From Candidatus Kaistia colombiensis (GTDB lineage: Bacteria; Pseudomonadota; Alphaproteobacteria; Rhizobiales; Kaistiaceae), in the NCBI GenBank assembly GCA_029203105.1, contig CP119318.1, positions 3,858,501 through 3,922,500 on the forward strand: 64,000 bases of DNA, written 5' to 3'. Positions 1 to 9,201 of the stretch are shown piece after piece; position 1 is the first letter of the stretch, and each line of letters begins with the position of its first letter. The position numbers were made by a program, and so were the translations under genes. The notes below the pieces were generated by a model, which saw only the letters and a program-made list of their open reading frames with translations, was not told where the DNA came from and searched no databases.

Positions 1-173
1 GCGGCCGAACCGAAGAAGTCCGCGGACGCCCTCACCGGCCGCTGCACTTGCAGGATCTGTCCGGTCTCGTCTCCGGCTTCGGCCGGCGACAGGGCCTGAT
101 CGAGGAGATAGGCGCCTTCGAGGCCAATGACGGCGAGCGTGCCGAGGATGAGGAGCTGCTGCTTCACAGGCAT
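1..173 (-). CDS. Partial fifth gene of the cellulose operon (N-terminus only)
   Basis: Reading leftwards from an ATG at 173, an open frame runs off the window edge and gives about 57 residues. It begins with a short basic segment and a hydrophobic stretch (LLILGTLAVIGLEGAYLL), which could be a signal anchor or signal peptide, followed by a polar region. The ATG overlaps the bcsZ stop codon (ATGCCTGTGA), so it is translationally coupled to the cellulose genes. The position after bcsZ suggests a cellulose-export or accessory protein, for example a TPR-type BcsC-like protein, but the visible part has no diagnostic domain. Confidence 0.6.
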   Translation of the reverse strand, partial: MPVKQQLLILGTLAVIGLEGAYLLDQALSPAEAGDETGQILQVQRPVRASADFFGSA

Positions 174-1246
174 TCCGCGCGCCTTTCCGCCAGAAAGGAC
201 AGAGAGAGGAGATGGAGCGTCGACGGGTAGTAGAGCGTCGGCGCGAAGGTCTTGAGGTCTGCGGGAACCGGCGTTCCGTCGCGCACGCAGGCCAGCGCCG
301 CCGCCAGAATGCGATAGCCGGGCTCGTCCAGCGGGCTCTCGATCGCGTTGGTCTTCACGTTGATGACGGCCGGTCCCGGCTTGCCCGGGCCAAGCCAGGC
401 CTTCTCGTAGGGCGCGAGCAGCGCCGCGTCGGAAATGCCGGCGCGCATGATGTAGAGCGGAATGCGGACGGCGTTGTAGCCGAAGACGGGATCGAACCCC
501 GCCGCCGGTTCGACCTGCTTGCCCTCGACCGAGATCCAGTCCGTCGGCAGATGCTCGGCGCCGAACTGCGCCTGCCTGAGGAGCGACAGGCCGGACTTCG
601 CCAGGCCCTGCCAGTTGGTTGCCGGCGCCAGCTGCGCCATCACGGGAAGCGCCTCGAAGATCCAATAGGAGAGATTGACGACCGGCCCGTCCGGGCGCAC
701 CGCGCGGCTGAACCCGTCGACGCCCGGCAGCATCAGCACCCGGTTGCGATCGTCGACCACGGTCTTCTTGCCCAGCATGGTGGCGATCGCGGTCGCCGCC
801 TTGAGATAGGCCGGCTCGCTCCAGGCCCAGCCCGCCTCGGCCAACGCATAGGCGATCAGCAGGTCGCCGTCGCTGGCATTGTTGGTGTCGCGCACATGCG
901 GCGCGGTCGGCTGCCAGCTCCAGACGGCCAGGCCGTCGTCGCGCAGCATCAATTCGGTCCGGGTAAAGCTCCAGATCCGCTCGAAGCCGGCGCGGTCGTC
1001 TGCGGCGAAGGCGAGCAGAAGCCCGTAGCCCTGCCCTTCGCTATGGCTGATCCCGCCATTGCCGTCGTCGATGACGCGGCCGGTCGGCGCGACGAAGCGG
1101 TCGCTATAGGCGCGCCAGTCGGCGGCCGAGACCGTTCCGCGCATGGTGAGTGGCTCCGCCTGGGCGGGGATCGCTGCCGACGCCATGCCGCCGGCAACCA
1201 GGGCGGCAACGCCGGCGGAGCGGAGGAAGGAGACAATCAAGACCAT
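164..1246 (-). CDS. bcsZ: Endo-1,4-beta-glucanase, glycoside hydrolase family 8 (BcsZ/CelC)
   Basis: A 360-residue periplasmic cellulase with an N-terminal signal peptide ending near AQA. The GH8 hallmarks are present: SEGQGYG near residue 70, containing the proposed general-acid Glu, and NNASDGDLLIAYAL near 123 with the conserved Asp. Length is normal for BcsZ. Such enzymes trim nascent glucan during bacterial cellulose synthesis. Its start overlaps the bcsB stop by 10 bases and its stop overlaps the next gene, so it is one transcription unit with bcsA and bcsB. Function is inferred from family motifs and operon position. Confidence 0.93.
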   Translation of the reverse strand: MVLIVSFLRSAGVAALVAGGMASAAIPAQAEPLTMRGTVSAADWRAYSDRFVAPTGRVIDDGNGGISHSEGQGYGLLLAFAADDRAGFERIWSFTRTELMLRDDGLAVWSWQPTAPHVRDTNNASDGDLLIAYALAEAGWAWSEPAYLKAATAIATMLGKKTVVDDRNRVLMLPGVDGFSRAVRPDGPVVNLSYWIFEALPVMAQLAPATNWQGLAKSGLSLLRQAQFGAEHLPTDWISVEGKQVEPAAGFDPVFGYNAVRIPLYIMRAGISDAALLAPYEKAWLGPGKPGPAVINVKTNAIESPLDEPGYRILAAALACVRDGTPVPADLKTFAPTLYYPSTLHLLSLSFLAERRAECL

Positions 1247-3918
1247 CTCCCCAGGCGGCGCAGAAGCCCCGTCGTCACGATGCCGAGGATGATGCAGAGG
1301 CCCACCAAAGCGAGCGCGTAGAACACGACATTGCTGGAGAGCCAGTTGGCGGCGATCAGGCGCAGGTTCGCAGCGGAGACCGGCTGCGTCGACACGAACT
1401 CGAAGGTCAGCAGCGGCCGGCTCTCGATCGCGTCGGTCGTAGCGGAATAGGTGGTGAGCGCGCCTCCCAGTTCCGGCCAGCGCTGGACGGCGGAGATGGC
1501 ATGGACGCCCGAGATCAGCCGCTCCTCGGAGGGCGCGGTCAGCACGGTCCAGGTGCCCGCCCCGTTCGGACTCGCCTGCTGGGCGACGATCAGCGTCGTC
1601 TTCGGCGTCGGCTCATAAGGAGGTGTCACGGCCTCTCGCAGGCGGAAGGTCGAAAACGAGATATCGAAATTGCGCTGCAGCCAGCCTTCCAGCCCGGCCA
1701 TCTGCCCCGGCAGCCCGCCGCCGCCGACTTCGTTGCGCCAGCGGTTGAAGGTCGCGTCGGTATTCTCCGTCTCGGCGGAAGCCGCCGGAGCCTGGCTGAT
1801 TTCGGCGCCCGGGCGGCGCAAGGCGCCATCGAGTGCCTCGAACCCGGCAGCGGTCGCCGCCGGCACGGTGCGATTGCCCGCGCCGGTCTCATCGCGCCAG
1901 CTGGTGCGAACGCTTTCCGCCACCCGGACTTGGCTGAGAACGCTGGCCGGGATCTGCGCCGCGGTGCCGATGAAGATGGCGGAGCGGTCGCCGACGCCGG
2001 TCGCCGGAGCCGGCGCCAGGGCAACGATGCGGCCAGCTTGCAGCGCCATGCGCGCCACCAGGCTCGCCGCCGCCGAATAGATCTGCGGATCGGCGCGGCC
2101 CATCACCAGGGCGCTGGGTTCGACGGCCCGGTTGTACGGAAACGCCGTGCCGGCAAAAGCCGCCAGGTTGGGCAACCGGCCGATGCGGGCAAAGGTCGGC
2201 ATGACGAAGGTCGTGGTGTCGAACAACACGAAGCGCTGGCCGCCCGCCGTCGAGCCACCGGGCGCGCAGGCCGCGTCCTCGGCCGTATCCAGCATCGCGT
2301 TGATGGCGATCCGGTTGACGCCGGGCCGGAAGTGGCGGAGCGGCACCTGGATCGGAAACTGGCGATAGATGCCGCCCTGCTGCCGGGTGATGCGCGTCGT
2401 CGCCGCGATCTGGTCGTTCACATAGATATCGATATGGCTGGCCGGCCGCACCGCGGAGGTATAGGCGGCATCGAGCAGCAGCGTCGCCTCGCCATAGGCC
2501 TGGGCGTAGAAATCCGAAGGCACGCCGACCGCGAACTCGGTCCGGAAGCGACGGCCGGAGAATTCCTGCGTGCCGGCGCCGGCATCGGCGATGCGGAAGC
2601 TCTCCCTGCCGGTCACGAAGCGCACGTCGGGCGCCAGCCAGGGCGCGGTGTTCATCGTCGTCCGGGTGACATTGGCCGGGCGATCGACGCCCGACGCCAT
2701 CGAATCGATGGCGGTGCCGATCTGGGTCCAGTTAGCGCCCGAAACCACGAGCACGGAGGAACCGAGATTGGCATCGTCGACGAAGCCGACAATCGGCCGC
2801 GTGCTGGCATCCGCCGGCGCATTGGTCAGGATCGAATTGATCTCGCTGGCAACGCCCAGCACGACGGTGAGCGATCCGTCGCCGTCCGGCTGGGTCATCC
2901 CTTCCGAGACGGTGACGACCGGGTTCGGGTAGTTGCCGGCCAGTGCGATCGCCTGGACCAGCTTCAGGAGATGCGGAGCAATCGTCACCTGGTTGCTGCC
3001 CGGCGCGATGACGTGGATCGAGGTCACGCCCTTGCCGTTGAAGCCGACCGCCGGCAGGTCGTCCATGCCGCGCAGGCTGCGCGGCGAGTCGCCGCGCGCA
3101 AAGGTGAGCGACGTGGCGGAGGGATCGATCTCGGTCCACAATTCGTAGGTCGACGGAACGCTGCAATCCGTCCGATGGCGCTGCGCCACCTGGAAGCGGA
3201 TCGTGTTGGCGCCCGCCTGCAGCAGGCCGGGCGGCACCATGGCGAGGACGTCACGGAACGACTCCGACGCCGACAGCGCGGTTTCGAGCACCGGTTCGTT
3301 GTTGATCGAAACGCGCAGGCGCGAGGCTTCCGGCATCACGACGACGGCGTTCTTGAACGAGACGTCGAGGCGCGCCGCCTGGCTCGCCTGGTCAGCCGTC
3401 AGATAGATCGCCCAGGCCCGCTGGTCCATCTCGCCTTCGAGGCGCATCGAAGAGAACGGCACGATATAGCGCCGATCGAGATTGGCCGGCAGCGGCGGCT
3501 CGACCTGCGCCGTCACGGCGGCCTCCTGAGCCGGCGGTGGCTGGGAGGCCTGCGGCGCGGACGGCGGTTCGACCGCCTGCGGCTCGAAGGCGACCGGTGA
3601 GAGCGGCACCTCCGGCACAGGGGCGGGCTCGACGGATTGCGCCACGTCAGCCGGACGCGCCGGTTCGGTTGCCGGCTGGGCCGGCACCGCGATCGGGGGT
3701 TGCGACGCCTGCGCCGGCGGGGCGGCCGGTTCGAACTGGAAGGGTGCGACGGGCCGGGCGCCAGACGCCGGATTCGGCGCGGCCGACGGAGCAGCCGGGG
3801 CCGGATCCACGGCGCGCTCGCCGCTCATGTCGAAGGGCAGAGGCGCCTGCGCGACCGCCCAGAGGGCGCTCGTTCCGAGCAGGGCGACGGCAATGCCGGT
3901 GCGGACCAGCGTTCTCAT
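1237..3918 (-). CDS. bcsB: Cellulose synthase periplasmic regulatory subunit BcsB
   Basis: 893 residues: signal peptide (MRTLVRTGIAVALLGTSALWAVAQA), a Pro/Ala-rich linker to about residue 130, then the repeated beta-sandwich carbohydrate-binding and flavodoxin-like modules of BcsB, and one C-terminal membrane anchor near 865-885 (FYALALVGLCIILGIV). BcsB sits in the periplasm, anchored to the inner membrane next to BcsA, and guides the glucan out. The ATG at 3918 overlaps the bcsA stop in an ATGA; an upstream in-frame ATG at 4080 would run 160 bases into bcsA and is not needed. Confidence 0.93.
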   Translation of the reverse strand: MRTLVRTGIAVALLGTSALWAVAQAPLPFDMSGERAVDPAPAAPSAAPNPASGARPVAPFQFEPAAPPAQASQPPIAVPAQPATEPARPADVAQSVEPAPVPEVPLSPVAFEPQAVEPPSAPQASQPPPAQEAAVTAQVEPPLPANLDRRYIVPFSSMRLEGEMDQRAWAIYLTADQASQAARLDVSFKNAVVVMPEASRLRVSINNEPVLETALSASESFRDVLAMVPPGLLQAGANTIRFQVAQRHRTDCSVPSTYELWTEIDPSATSLTFARGDSPRSLRGMDDLPAVGFNGKGVTSIHVIAPGSNQVTIAPHLLKLVQAIALAGNYPNPVVTVSEGMTQPDGDGSLTVVLGVASEINSILTNAPADASTRPIVGFVDDANLGSSVLVVSGANWTQIGTAIDSMASGVDRPANVTRTTMNTAPWLAPDVRFVTGRESFRIADAGAGTQEFSGRRFRTEFAVGVPSDFYAQAYGEATLLLDAAYTSAVRPASHIDIYVNDQIAATTRITRQQGGIYRQFPIQVPLRHFRPGVNRIAINAMLDTAEDAACAPGGSTAGGQRFVLFDTTTFVMPTFARIGRLPNLAAFAGTAFPYNRAVEPSALVMGRADPQIYSAAASLVARMALQAGRIVALAPAPATGVGDRSAIFIGTAAQIPASVLSQVRVAESVRTSWRDETGAGNRTVPAATAAGFEALDGALRRPGAEISQAPAASAETENTDATFNRWRNEVGGGGLPGQMAGLEGWLQRNFDISFSTFRLREAVTPPYEPTPKTTLIVAQQASPNGAGTWTVLTAPSEERLISGVHAISAVQRWPELGGALTTYSATTDAIESRPLLTFEFVSTQPVSAANLRLIAANWLSSNVVFYALALVGLCIILGIVTTGLLRRLGRWS

Positions 3919-6119
3919 GAATTCGACTTCCCGGCGGTCGCGGCGACGGAGGCCTTGTCCGGCGCCGAGCGGCGGAAAGACTTCATGAAGTAGGTCAGGC
4001 CGCGACCTGTCTGGTAGATCGAGAGGCTCAGGAACCAGACGGTGCCGCGCAGGATGCCGATATTGGTACGGCGCGACCACTGGAACTTGGTCCAGAGATC
4101 GGAACTCGCGAACACCAGGTCCGAGATCAGCTTGTAGTGATCGGCAACGGTCGGCTCATAGCGCACGCCCAGCATCACGCCGTCCGGCGTGCGCGTCATG
4201 CCGCGCACGCTGATCGGCATCGACTCGGTCGCGATCGGCACGTTGGTCTTGAAGCGGACACTGCACTGAAGGTCGCGGGTGATTTCCGGGACCTTGACGT
4301 TGCCGAGGTTGATGCGCGCGCCGCCGACCGAGGCATCCTCGATCGTCGCCGGCACGACCTTGTCGCCGACCAGGATCTCGCAGCGGCGCTTGACGTCGAC
4401 GCGACGGCTGGCGCGGTTCTCCTGGCGCTCCGACACGACGCCCAGCGCGCAGCCGGCGATGACGAGGTTGAGCAGGTTCCAGCCGCCCACCACCATCGCG
4501 ACGTCGGCCTTCCAGGGTTCGTTGATGATGCGCCAGGCGGTCATGATCACGGCGAAGACCAGCACGCCGAAGATGATGAAAAAGGGCCGTGACAGTTCCG
4601 AGACGCGGGCCGTGTCGAGCGACTCGCTCTTGGAGGTCACCTTGAAGGTCGGCTTGCTGGGATTGAGGATGACCGAGAACAGGGCCGGCAGGAGGTAGAC
4701 GGACTGCACGTATTCATACAGCTCCGAGATCCATGGCCAGCGGAAGCGGCCATAGAGGTAGTTCTGCATCATCAGGTTCACGATCATGTAGGTCGCGCTA
4801 TAGGCGACGAACTCGCCGGCCGATGCCGTGAAGATCTCGAGGTTGAAGAACAGGTAGCAGAGCGGCGCGAGCAGGAAGATCCAGCGCGTGATCGGGAAGA
4901 ACCAGAACAGCGTGCTCGACATGTAGCAGAGGCGCTGCGGGATCGAGAGGCCGCGCTTGCCGGGCGGGAAGCGGAACCGCAGGATCTGGTACATGCCCTG
5001 CGCCCAGCGGCTGCGCTGGCCGATGAAGGAGGCGAAGGTCGCGGGCTGCAGGCCTGCGATCAGCGGCCGGTCGACATAGACGCTGTGCCAGCCGCTCGCA
5101 TGCAGCTCCAGGGCGGTCTCGGCGTCCTCGGTGATCGAGACACCGGAGAAGCCGCCCGTCTGGTCGAGCGCCGCGCGGCGCAGCACCGCGGCAGAGCCGC
5201 AGAAGAACGAGGCGTCCCACTTGTCGAGGCCGCGCTGGATGATGCCGTAGAACATCTCGTTCTCGGACGGCATCGTCTCGAAGGTGCGCAGATTGCGCTC
5301 GACCGGGTCGGGGTTGAGGAAGAAGTGCGGCGACTGCACCAGAAAGAGCTTCGGGTCTTCCTTGAAATAGCCGACCGTGTAGAGCAGGAAGTCGCGCGCC
5401 GGGGCGTGGTCGGCGTCGAACACGACGACGAGTTCGCCCTTCGCGAACTGCAGGCCGTTGTTCATGTTGCCGGCCTTGGCGTGCTCGTTGCGCTCGCGCG
5501 TCAGGTAGCGGCAGCCCATGTCCTCCGCGAGCTTCTGCAGGGTGATGAAGCGCTCCTCGGCCTCCTGGGCCGACTGCATGTTCTCGGCATTGCGCTTCTG
5601 CACCGTGCCGCCATCGTCGAGCAGCCAGACGGTCAGCTTGTCGGCCGGATAGTCCATCGCCTTGGCGGCGGCCAGCGTCGTCGCCAGGAGCTCGGGCTCT
5701 TCATTGTAGGTCGGTACGAAAACGTCGACGGTCGGCAGGTCCGGATCCGACGACGAGATCTTGAGGTTGCGCGGCGGATGCGGAAGCATCACGACAAACA
5801 AGCTCAGGAACAGCATGAAAATGCTGTACATTTCGCAGATGTAGACGAGGAATCCGGGAATGAAGTTCTGCAGCTCGTTGATCGGCGGCAGCGTGCTGGT
5901 CGTGCGCCAGTAGGCGTAGCGCAGGACGATCGAGGTTCCGAGCGCGAGCGCGATCTGGCGCCAGACGCCGCCGCTCGTGAATGTCTTCAGCACCATCATC
6001 ACGCCGAGCACGGCGGCGCCGGCGATCAGATGCGCCTGCAGGCTGATGGGAAGGGTGATGAGGAAGGCCATCACCAGGGCTGCGACGGCCCAGAGGAGCC
6101 CGATGCCGATGCGTCCCAT
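3915..6119 (-). CDS. bcsA: Cellulose synthase catalytic subunit BcsA with PilZ domain
   Basis: 734 residues. Membrane helices flank a cytoplasmic family-2 glycosyltransferase core: LLDDGG at about 166, FDADH at 234 (DxD-type metal site), ITED at 329 (catalytic Asp) and QRSRW at 368 (acceptor-site QxxRW). A C-terminal PilZ domain shows RASRR (569-573) and DASVGG (595-600), the RxxxR and DxSxxG c-di-GMP contacts, so activity should be c-di-GMP dependent. It polymerises UDP-glucose into cellulose and extrudes it. The start at 6119 follows an AGGGA ribosome site; the longer frame to 6191 adds only a basic non-conserved extension. Confidence 0.96.
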   Translation of the reverse strand: MGRIGIGLLWAVAALVMAFLITLPISLQAHLIAGAAVLGVMMVLKTFTSGGVWRQIALALGTSIVLRYAYWRTTSTLPPINELQNFIPGFLVYICEMYSIFMLFLSLFVVMLPHPPRNLKISSSDPDLPTVDVFVPTYNEEPELLATTLAAAKAMDYPADKLTVWLLDDGGTVQKRNAENMQSAQEAEERFITLQKLAEDMGCRYLTRERNEHAKAGNMNNGLQFAKGELVVVFDADHAPARDFLLYTVGYFKEDPKLFLVQSPHFFLNPDPVERNLRTFETMPSENEMFYGIIQRGLDKWDASFFCGSAAVLRRAALDQTGGFSGVSITEDAETALELHASGWHSVYVDRPLIAGLQPATFASFIGQRSRWAQGMYQILRFRFPPGKRGLSIPQRLCYMSSTLFWFFPITRWIFLLAPLCYLFFNLEIFTASAGEFVAYSATYMIVNLMMQNYLYGRFRWPWISELYEYVQSVYLLPALFSVILNPSKPTFKVTSKSESLDTARVSELSRPFFIIFGVLVFAVIMTAWRIINEPWKADVAMVVGGWNLLNLVIAGCALGVVSERQENRASRRVDVKRRCEILVGDKVVPATIEDASVGGARINLGNVKVPEITRDLQCSVRFKTNVPIATESMPISVRGMTRTPDGVMLGVRYEPTVADHYKLISDLVFASSDLWTKFQWSRRTNIGILRGTVWFLSLSIYQTGRGLTYFMKSFRRSAPDKASVAATAGKSNS

Positions 6120-6297
6120 CACGCGTTCCCTACTGCATGCTCGGGCCAGGACCCGGAAAACCCGATCGTCGGCGCGAGACGCGCCCGACATGGCAAAAGG
6201 CGGCAGGCCCCGTTCGGCCGTGCCACCGTCGTCTCGGCGGCCCTTGAGCCTGCCCTGTCACCGGAATGCGCTGCGGCGCCGCTGATCATGTCTGCGC

Positions 6298-7173
6298 TCA
6301 AAGTTGAGGAGGCGGGACGGCTGCATAGTCTTCGAAACGGCCGGCGGTATCCGGCGCCGGCGCCTCGGTCGCCGCCGGCGCAGCCTCGACGGGCGCCTTG
6401 CGGACGACGTGGCGGACCGGCGCGGCCTGCACCGGGTCGGGCGCCAGTTGCGGCGTCACCTGCGCGGTCGGCAGCACGGCCGTGCCCAGCTTGCCGAAAT
6501 CGGCGGGGATCGGCGGCGCGCTGCCATAGGGATTCCAGTTCGCGGCCATGAAATAGGAGCTGATCGTCATGCCGGTCATGACGGCGAGCAGGTTGGCCTC
6601 GGTGGTGTTCGGCTCGCAGAGCCGCAGGCGGAGCGTGATCGTGCCCTGCCCGATCGTCATGTTCGAATCGAGATCGGGCGTACGGATGCGCTGCCAGGCA
6701 TAGATGCAGGTATCGCCCTGCGCCGAACCGCCCATGGCATAGCCGAACGAGCCATAGCGGCTCTGGGCATAATAGGGCGACACGCGCATCGGCACGCCGG
6801 GCAGCGCCTGGCGCATCTCGTTGCCGATGGCACTGAGGGTGATGGCCGGATTGGCCTGGACGTTTTCCGGCCCCGTCACCGACTTCACCGGCCCGAACAA
6901 CGTCGCCGTCACCATGTTCTGGCCGGGCGTGTGCGAACGGTTGGAGAGGATGATTTCCTGGCTGGTCGAATTGGCGAAACGACGCTCGATCACGCCGACG
7001 ACCCCGGGACCGCCGGGCGGCATGTCGATGAAGGCCTTCTCGATCGGCACGCTGGTGGCGATCGAGCCCGACTGAATGTCGCGGCCGCCAACGCTGCCGC
7101 AAGCCGCCAGGCTCGCCAGCGCCAGGGCGCAACCGATCCATCCGAAAGGCGTACGGAGCATTGCGAGGATCAT
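6298..7173 (-). CDS. bcsN: Cellulose biosynthesis protein BcsN, lipoprotein
   Basis: 291 residues with a lipoprotein signal peptide (lipobox LAAC, Cys near residue 25). The body matches the BcsN type found upstream of bcsA in rhizobial cellulose operons; no enzymatic motif is visible. The C-terminal 60 residues are Ala/Pro-rich and low complexity. It is the first gene of the cellulose operon, with 178 bases before bcsA. A second Met four codons in could also be the start. Its exact role in rhizobial cellulose synthesis is not established; assignment rests on family resemblance and position. Confidence 0.8.
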   Translation of the reverse strand: MILAMLRTPFGWIGCALALASLAACGSVGGRDIQSGSIATSVPIEKAFIDMPPGGPGVVGVIERRFANSTSQEIILSNRSHTPGQNMVTATLFGPVKSVTGPENVQANPAITLSAIGNEMRQALPGVPMRVSPYYAQSRYGSFGYAMGGSAQGDTCIYAWQRIRTPDLDSNMTIGQGTITLRLRLCEPNTTEANLLAVMTGMTISSYFMAANWNPYGSAPPIPADFGKLGTAVLPTAQVTPQLAPDPVQAAPVRHVVRKAPVEAAPAATEAPAPDTAGRFEDYAAVPPPQL

Positions 7174-7507
7174 CGGGCGGCATGTCCCCGAGCGCGCCCG
7201 GACGTCGCCAAACGCCGCTTGTTGACCCGGTTGCTAGGAACTCGCCGCATCAATCGCCCCCTGTGCGCCGGCAATTGCAGCCTTCGGCCCGTGCGGAACC
7301 CGGCCGGCTGCGACCGCCGATCAGCCCGACTGCGAACAGCCTTGCGTCTCACTGCTCAACCTCGGTCGAGCATGGTTAACAACCGGTTACCGGGAGATTG
7401 TTAAGGGCCGTTAATCTTGCACTGCGGCATAAGATCAACAGGGAAAAGTGCAGGCGCTGGCTGAACTTGCGGCGAGGGCGGTCCGGCGCCCGCGCCCGGA
7501 ATCACGG
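7174..7507. promoter_or_regulatory. Leader region of the cellulose operon
   Basis: 334 bases without a convincing gene between bcsN (starting leftwards at 7173) and the end of the HIT gene. It must hold the cellulose operon promoter. Between about 7370 and 7415 it is AT-richer and contains several GTTAA/TTAAC blocks in both orientations (for example GGTTAACAACCGGTTAC at 7374), which may be protein-binding sites. No textbook -35/-10 pair stands out. Confidence 0.4.
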
Positions 7508-7927
7508 TTAACGCGAAACCGCGAGATAGCCCTGCAACCGGAGGACGAGTTCGCCTCGCTCCCCGTCGGCATAGGATTCGCGCGTCCCCTGCCCCCAGAC
7601 CGGACCCGGCCACGCCGCGTCGCCGACCGAGCGGCCAATGACATGCACATGCATCTGGCGGACGATATTGCCGAGCGCCCCGACATTCAGCTTGTCGAAA
7701 GTCGCGACCGCGCCCAGCGCCTCGCCGGCGCGCTTGATCTCGACCGCGAGCACGGCGAGATCGGCGTCGTCGAGTTCGGTCCACTCCTCCAGCCCCGGCT
7801 TGCGCGGCAAGAGCAGCAGCCAGGGAAAGCGGCGATCATCCATCAGCCGTACCTGGCAGAGCGGCCAATCGGCGATCCACGCACTGTCGGCCACGATCCG
7901 CCCGGCAACCTCGAAGGCGGCGGTCAC
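7508..7927 (-). CDS. HIT-family nucleotide hydrolase/transferase-like protein
   Basis: 139 residues from a GTG start at 7927 that overlaps the stop of the upstream gene (GTGA). The histidine-triad signature is QMHVHVIGR near residue 93: the usual first His is replaced by Gln, leaving the middle (nucleophilic) and last His, followed by the AWPGPVWG block seen in this proteobacterial HIT subgroup. HIT proteins act on nucleotide phosphoramidates or dinucleoside polyphosphates; the substrate here is unknown. A longer frame to 8008 overlaps the epimerase gene and lacks family-like sequence, so it was not used. Confidence 0.85.
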   Translation of the reverse strand: MTAAFEVAGRIVADSAWIADWPLCQVRLMDDRRFPWLLLLPRKPGLEEWTELDDADLAVLAVEIKRAGEALGAVATFDKLNVGALGNIVRQMHVHVIGRSVGDAAWPGPVWGQGTRESYADGERGELVLRLQGYLAVSR

Positions 7928-8880
7928 GCCGCCCCCTCCGTCATCAGCGCATCGAAATACGCGATCGTGTGGCGCAGGCCCTCGTCGAGCTCGATGGTCG
8001 GCTGCCAACCCAGCACGCGCTGCGCCAGGCCGATATCCGGCTTGCGCTGGCGCGGATCGTCGGACGGTAGCGGCTGGAAGACGAGCTTCGACGAGGAGCC
8101 GGTCAGGGCGATCACCCGTTCCGCCAGCTGGCGGATGGTGAACTCGTTCGGGTTGCCGATATTGATCGGTCCCGTCACCGCGTCATCCGTATCCATCAGA
8201 CGGATCATGCCGCCGATCAGATCATCGACATAGCAGAAGGAGCGCGTCTGGCCGCCCTCGCCATAGATGGTGATGTCGTCGCCGCGCAGCGCCTGGACGA
8301 TGAAGTTGGAGACGACACGCCCGTCATTCGGGTGCATGCGCGGACCATAGGTATTGAAGATCCGCATCACCTTGATGCGCAGCTGGTGCTGGCGCCAATA
8401 GTCGAAGAACAGCGTCTCGGCGCAGCGCTTGCCCTCGTCGTAGCAGGAGCGGATGCCGATCGGGTTGACGTTGCCCCAATAGTCCTCGGTCTGCGGATGG
8501 ACGGACGGGTCGCCATACACCTCGGAGGTCGAGGCCTGCAGGATCTTCGCCTTCACCCGCTTGGCGAGGCCCAGCATGTTGATCGCGCCATGGACACTGA
8601 CCTTGGTCGTCGCGACCGGATCGTGCTGGTAGTGCACCGGCGAGGCCGGACAGGCGAGATTGTAGATCTCGTCGACCTCGACATAGAGCGGAAAGGTCAC
8701 GTCGTGGCGCATCAGCTCGAAGCGCTTGTGGCCGATCAGATGCTCGACATTACGGCGGGAGCCGGTGAAGAAATTGTCGGCGCAGAGCACCTCGTCGCCG
8801 CGCGCCAACAGGCGCTCGCAGAGATGCGAGCCGAGAAAGCCCGCGCCGCCGGTGACGAGAATTCGCTTGTTCGAATGCAT
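7924..8880 (-). CDS. UDP-glucuronate decarboxylase-like NAD-dependent epimerase
   Basis: 318 residues, an extended short-chain dehydrogenase. The N-terminal GGAGFLGSHL binds NAD; the catalytic Ser and the YxxxK pair (YDEGK near 150) are present, with the SEVYGDP and NTYGPRM blocks typical of UDP-xylose synthases (UXS). This group converts UDP-glucuronate to UDP-xylose for surface polysaccharides. It is translationally coupled to the HIT gene downstream. A dTDP-glucose dehydratase or another epimerase is less likely because the decarboxylase-type RSCYDEGKR block is present. Confidence 0.88.
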   Translation of the reverse strand: MHSNKRILVTGGAGFLGSHLCERLLARGDEVLCADNFFTGSRRNVEHLIGHKRFELMRHDVTFPLYVEVDEIYNLACPASPVHYQHDPVATTKVSVHGAINMLGLAKRVKAKILQASTSEVYGDPSVHPQTEDYWGNVNPIGIRSCYDEGKRCAETLFFDYWRQHQLRIKVMRIFNTYGPRMHPNDGRVVSNFIVQALRGDDITIYGEGGQTRSFCYVDDLIGGMIRLMDTDDAVTGPINIGNPNEFTIRQLAERVIALTGSSSKLVFQPLPSDDPRQRKPDIGLAQRVLGWQPTIELDEGLRHTIAYFDALMTEGAA

Positions 8881-9201
8881 GGGTGCCCCTTCGATTCGTG
8901 CACGGCCATACTGACGGCTCGCGAAGCGCGCGCCAATGCGACGGATGTAGCACGGCGGGGCTTTTCAGCCACAGGCGGCCAACAACATCATAACATCATC
9001 ATATTGGCCGCGAATCGGCACGAATGCGCCTTGATTCCGTCGCCCGCCGGGTCTTGCATCGGATTGCAACCATGGCTGGTGAGTCTCTCCAGCCGGTCTG
9101 TCACCGCGCACATCCGAGGCCGTCGTGTCCATCCTTGCCGAGAAGCGCTGCGTCCTCGCCGACGCGCGCTCGACTACCCCGCTTCGTCGGAGCGGGTGCT
9201 G
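8881..9201. other. Intergenic region between divergent genes, with inverted repeat
   Basis: 321 bases separating two divergently transcribed genes. The visible structure is an 8-base inverted repeat, GCGGCCAA at 8975 and TTGGCCGC at 9004, flanking an AT-rich stretch of CATCATAA-like repeats. This could be a regulatory site for either gene. No small gene is supported. Confidence 0.4.

Noticed and set aside
1150..3600. Very long plus-strand frame opposite bcsB
   Set aside because: Arg/Gly/His-rich translation typical of the antisense of GC-rich genes; bcsB on the other strand is fully conserved.
7404..7686. Extra minus-strand frames beyond the HIT gene end
   Set aside because: They overlap the HIT gene in other frames and lack start signals or known domains.
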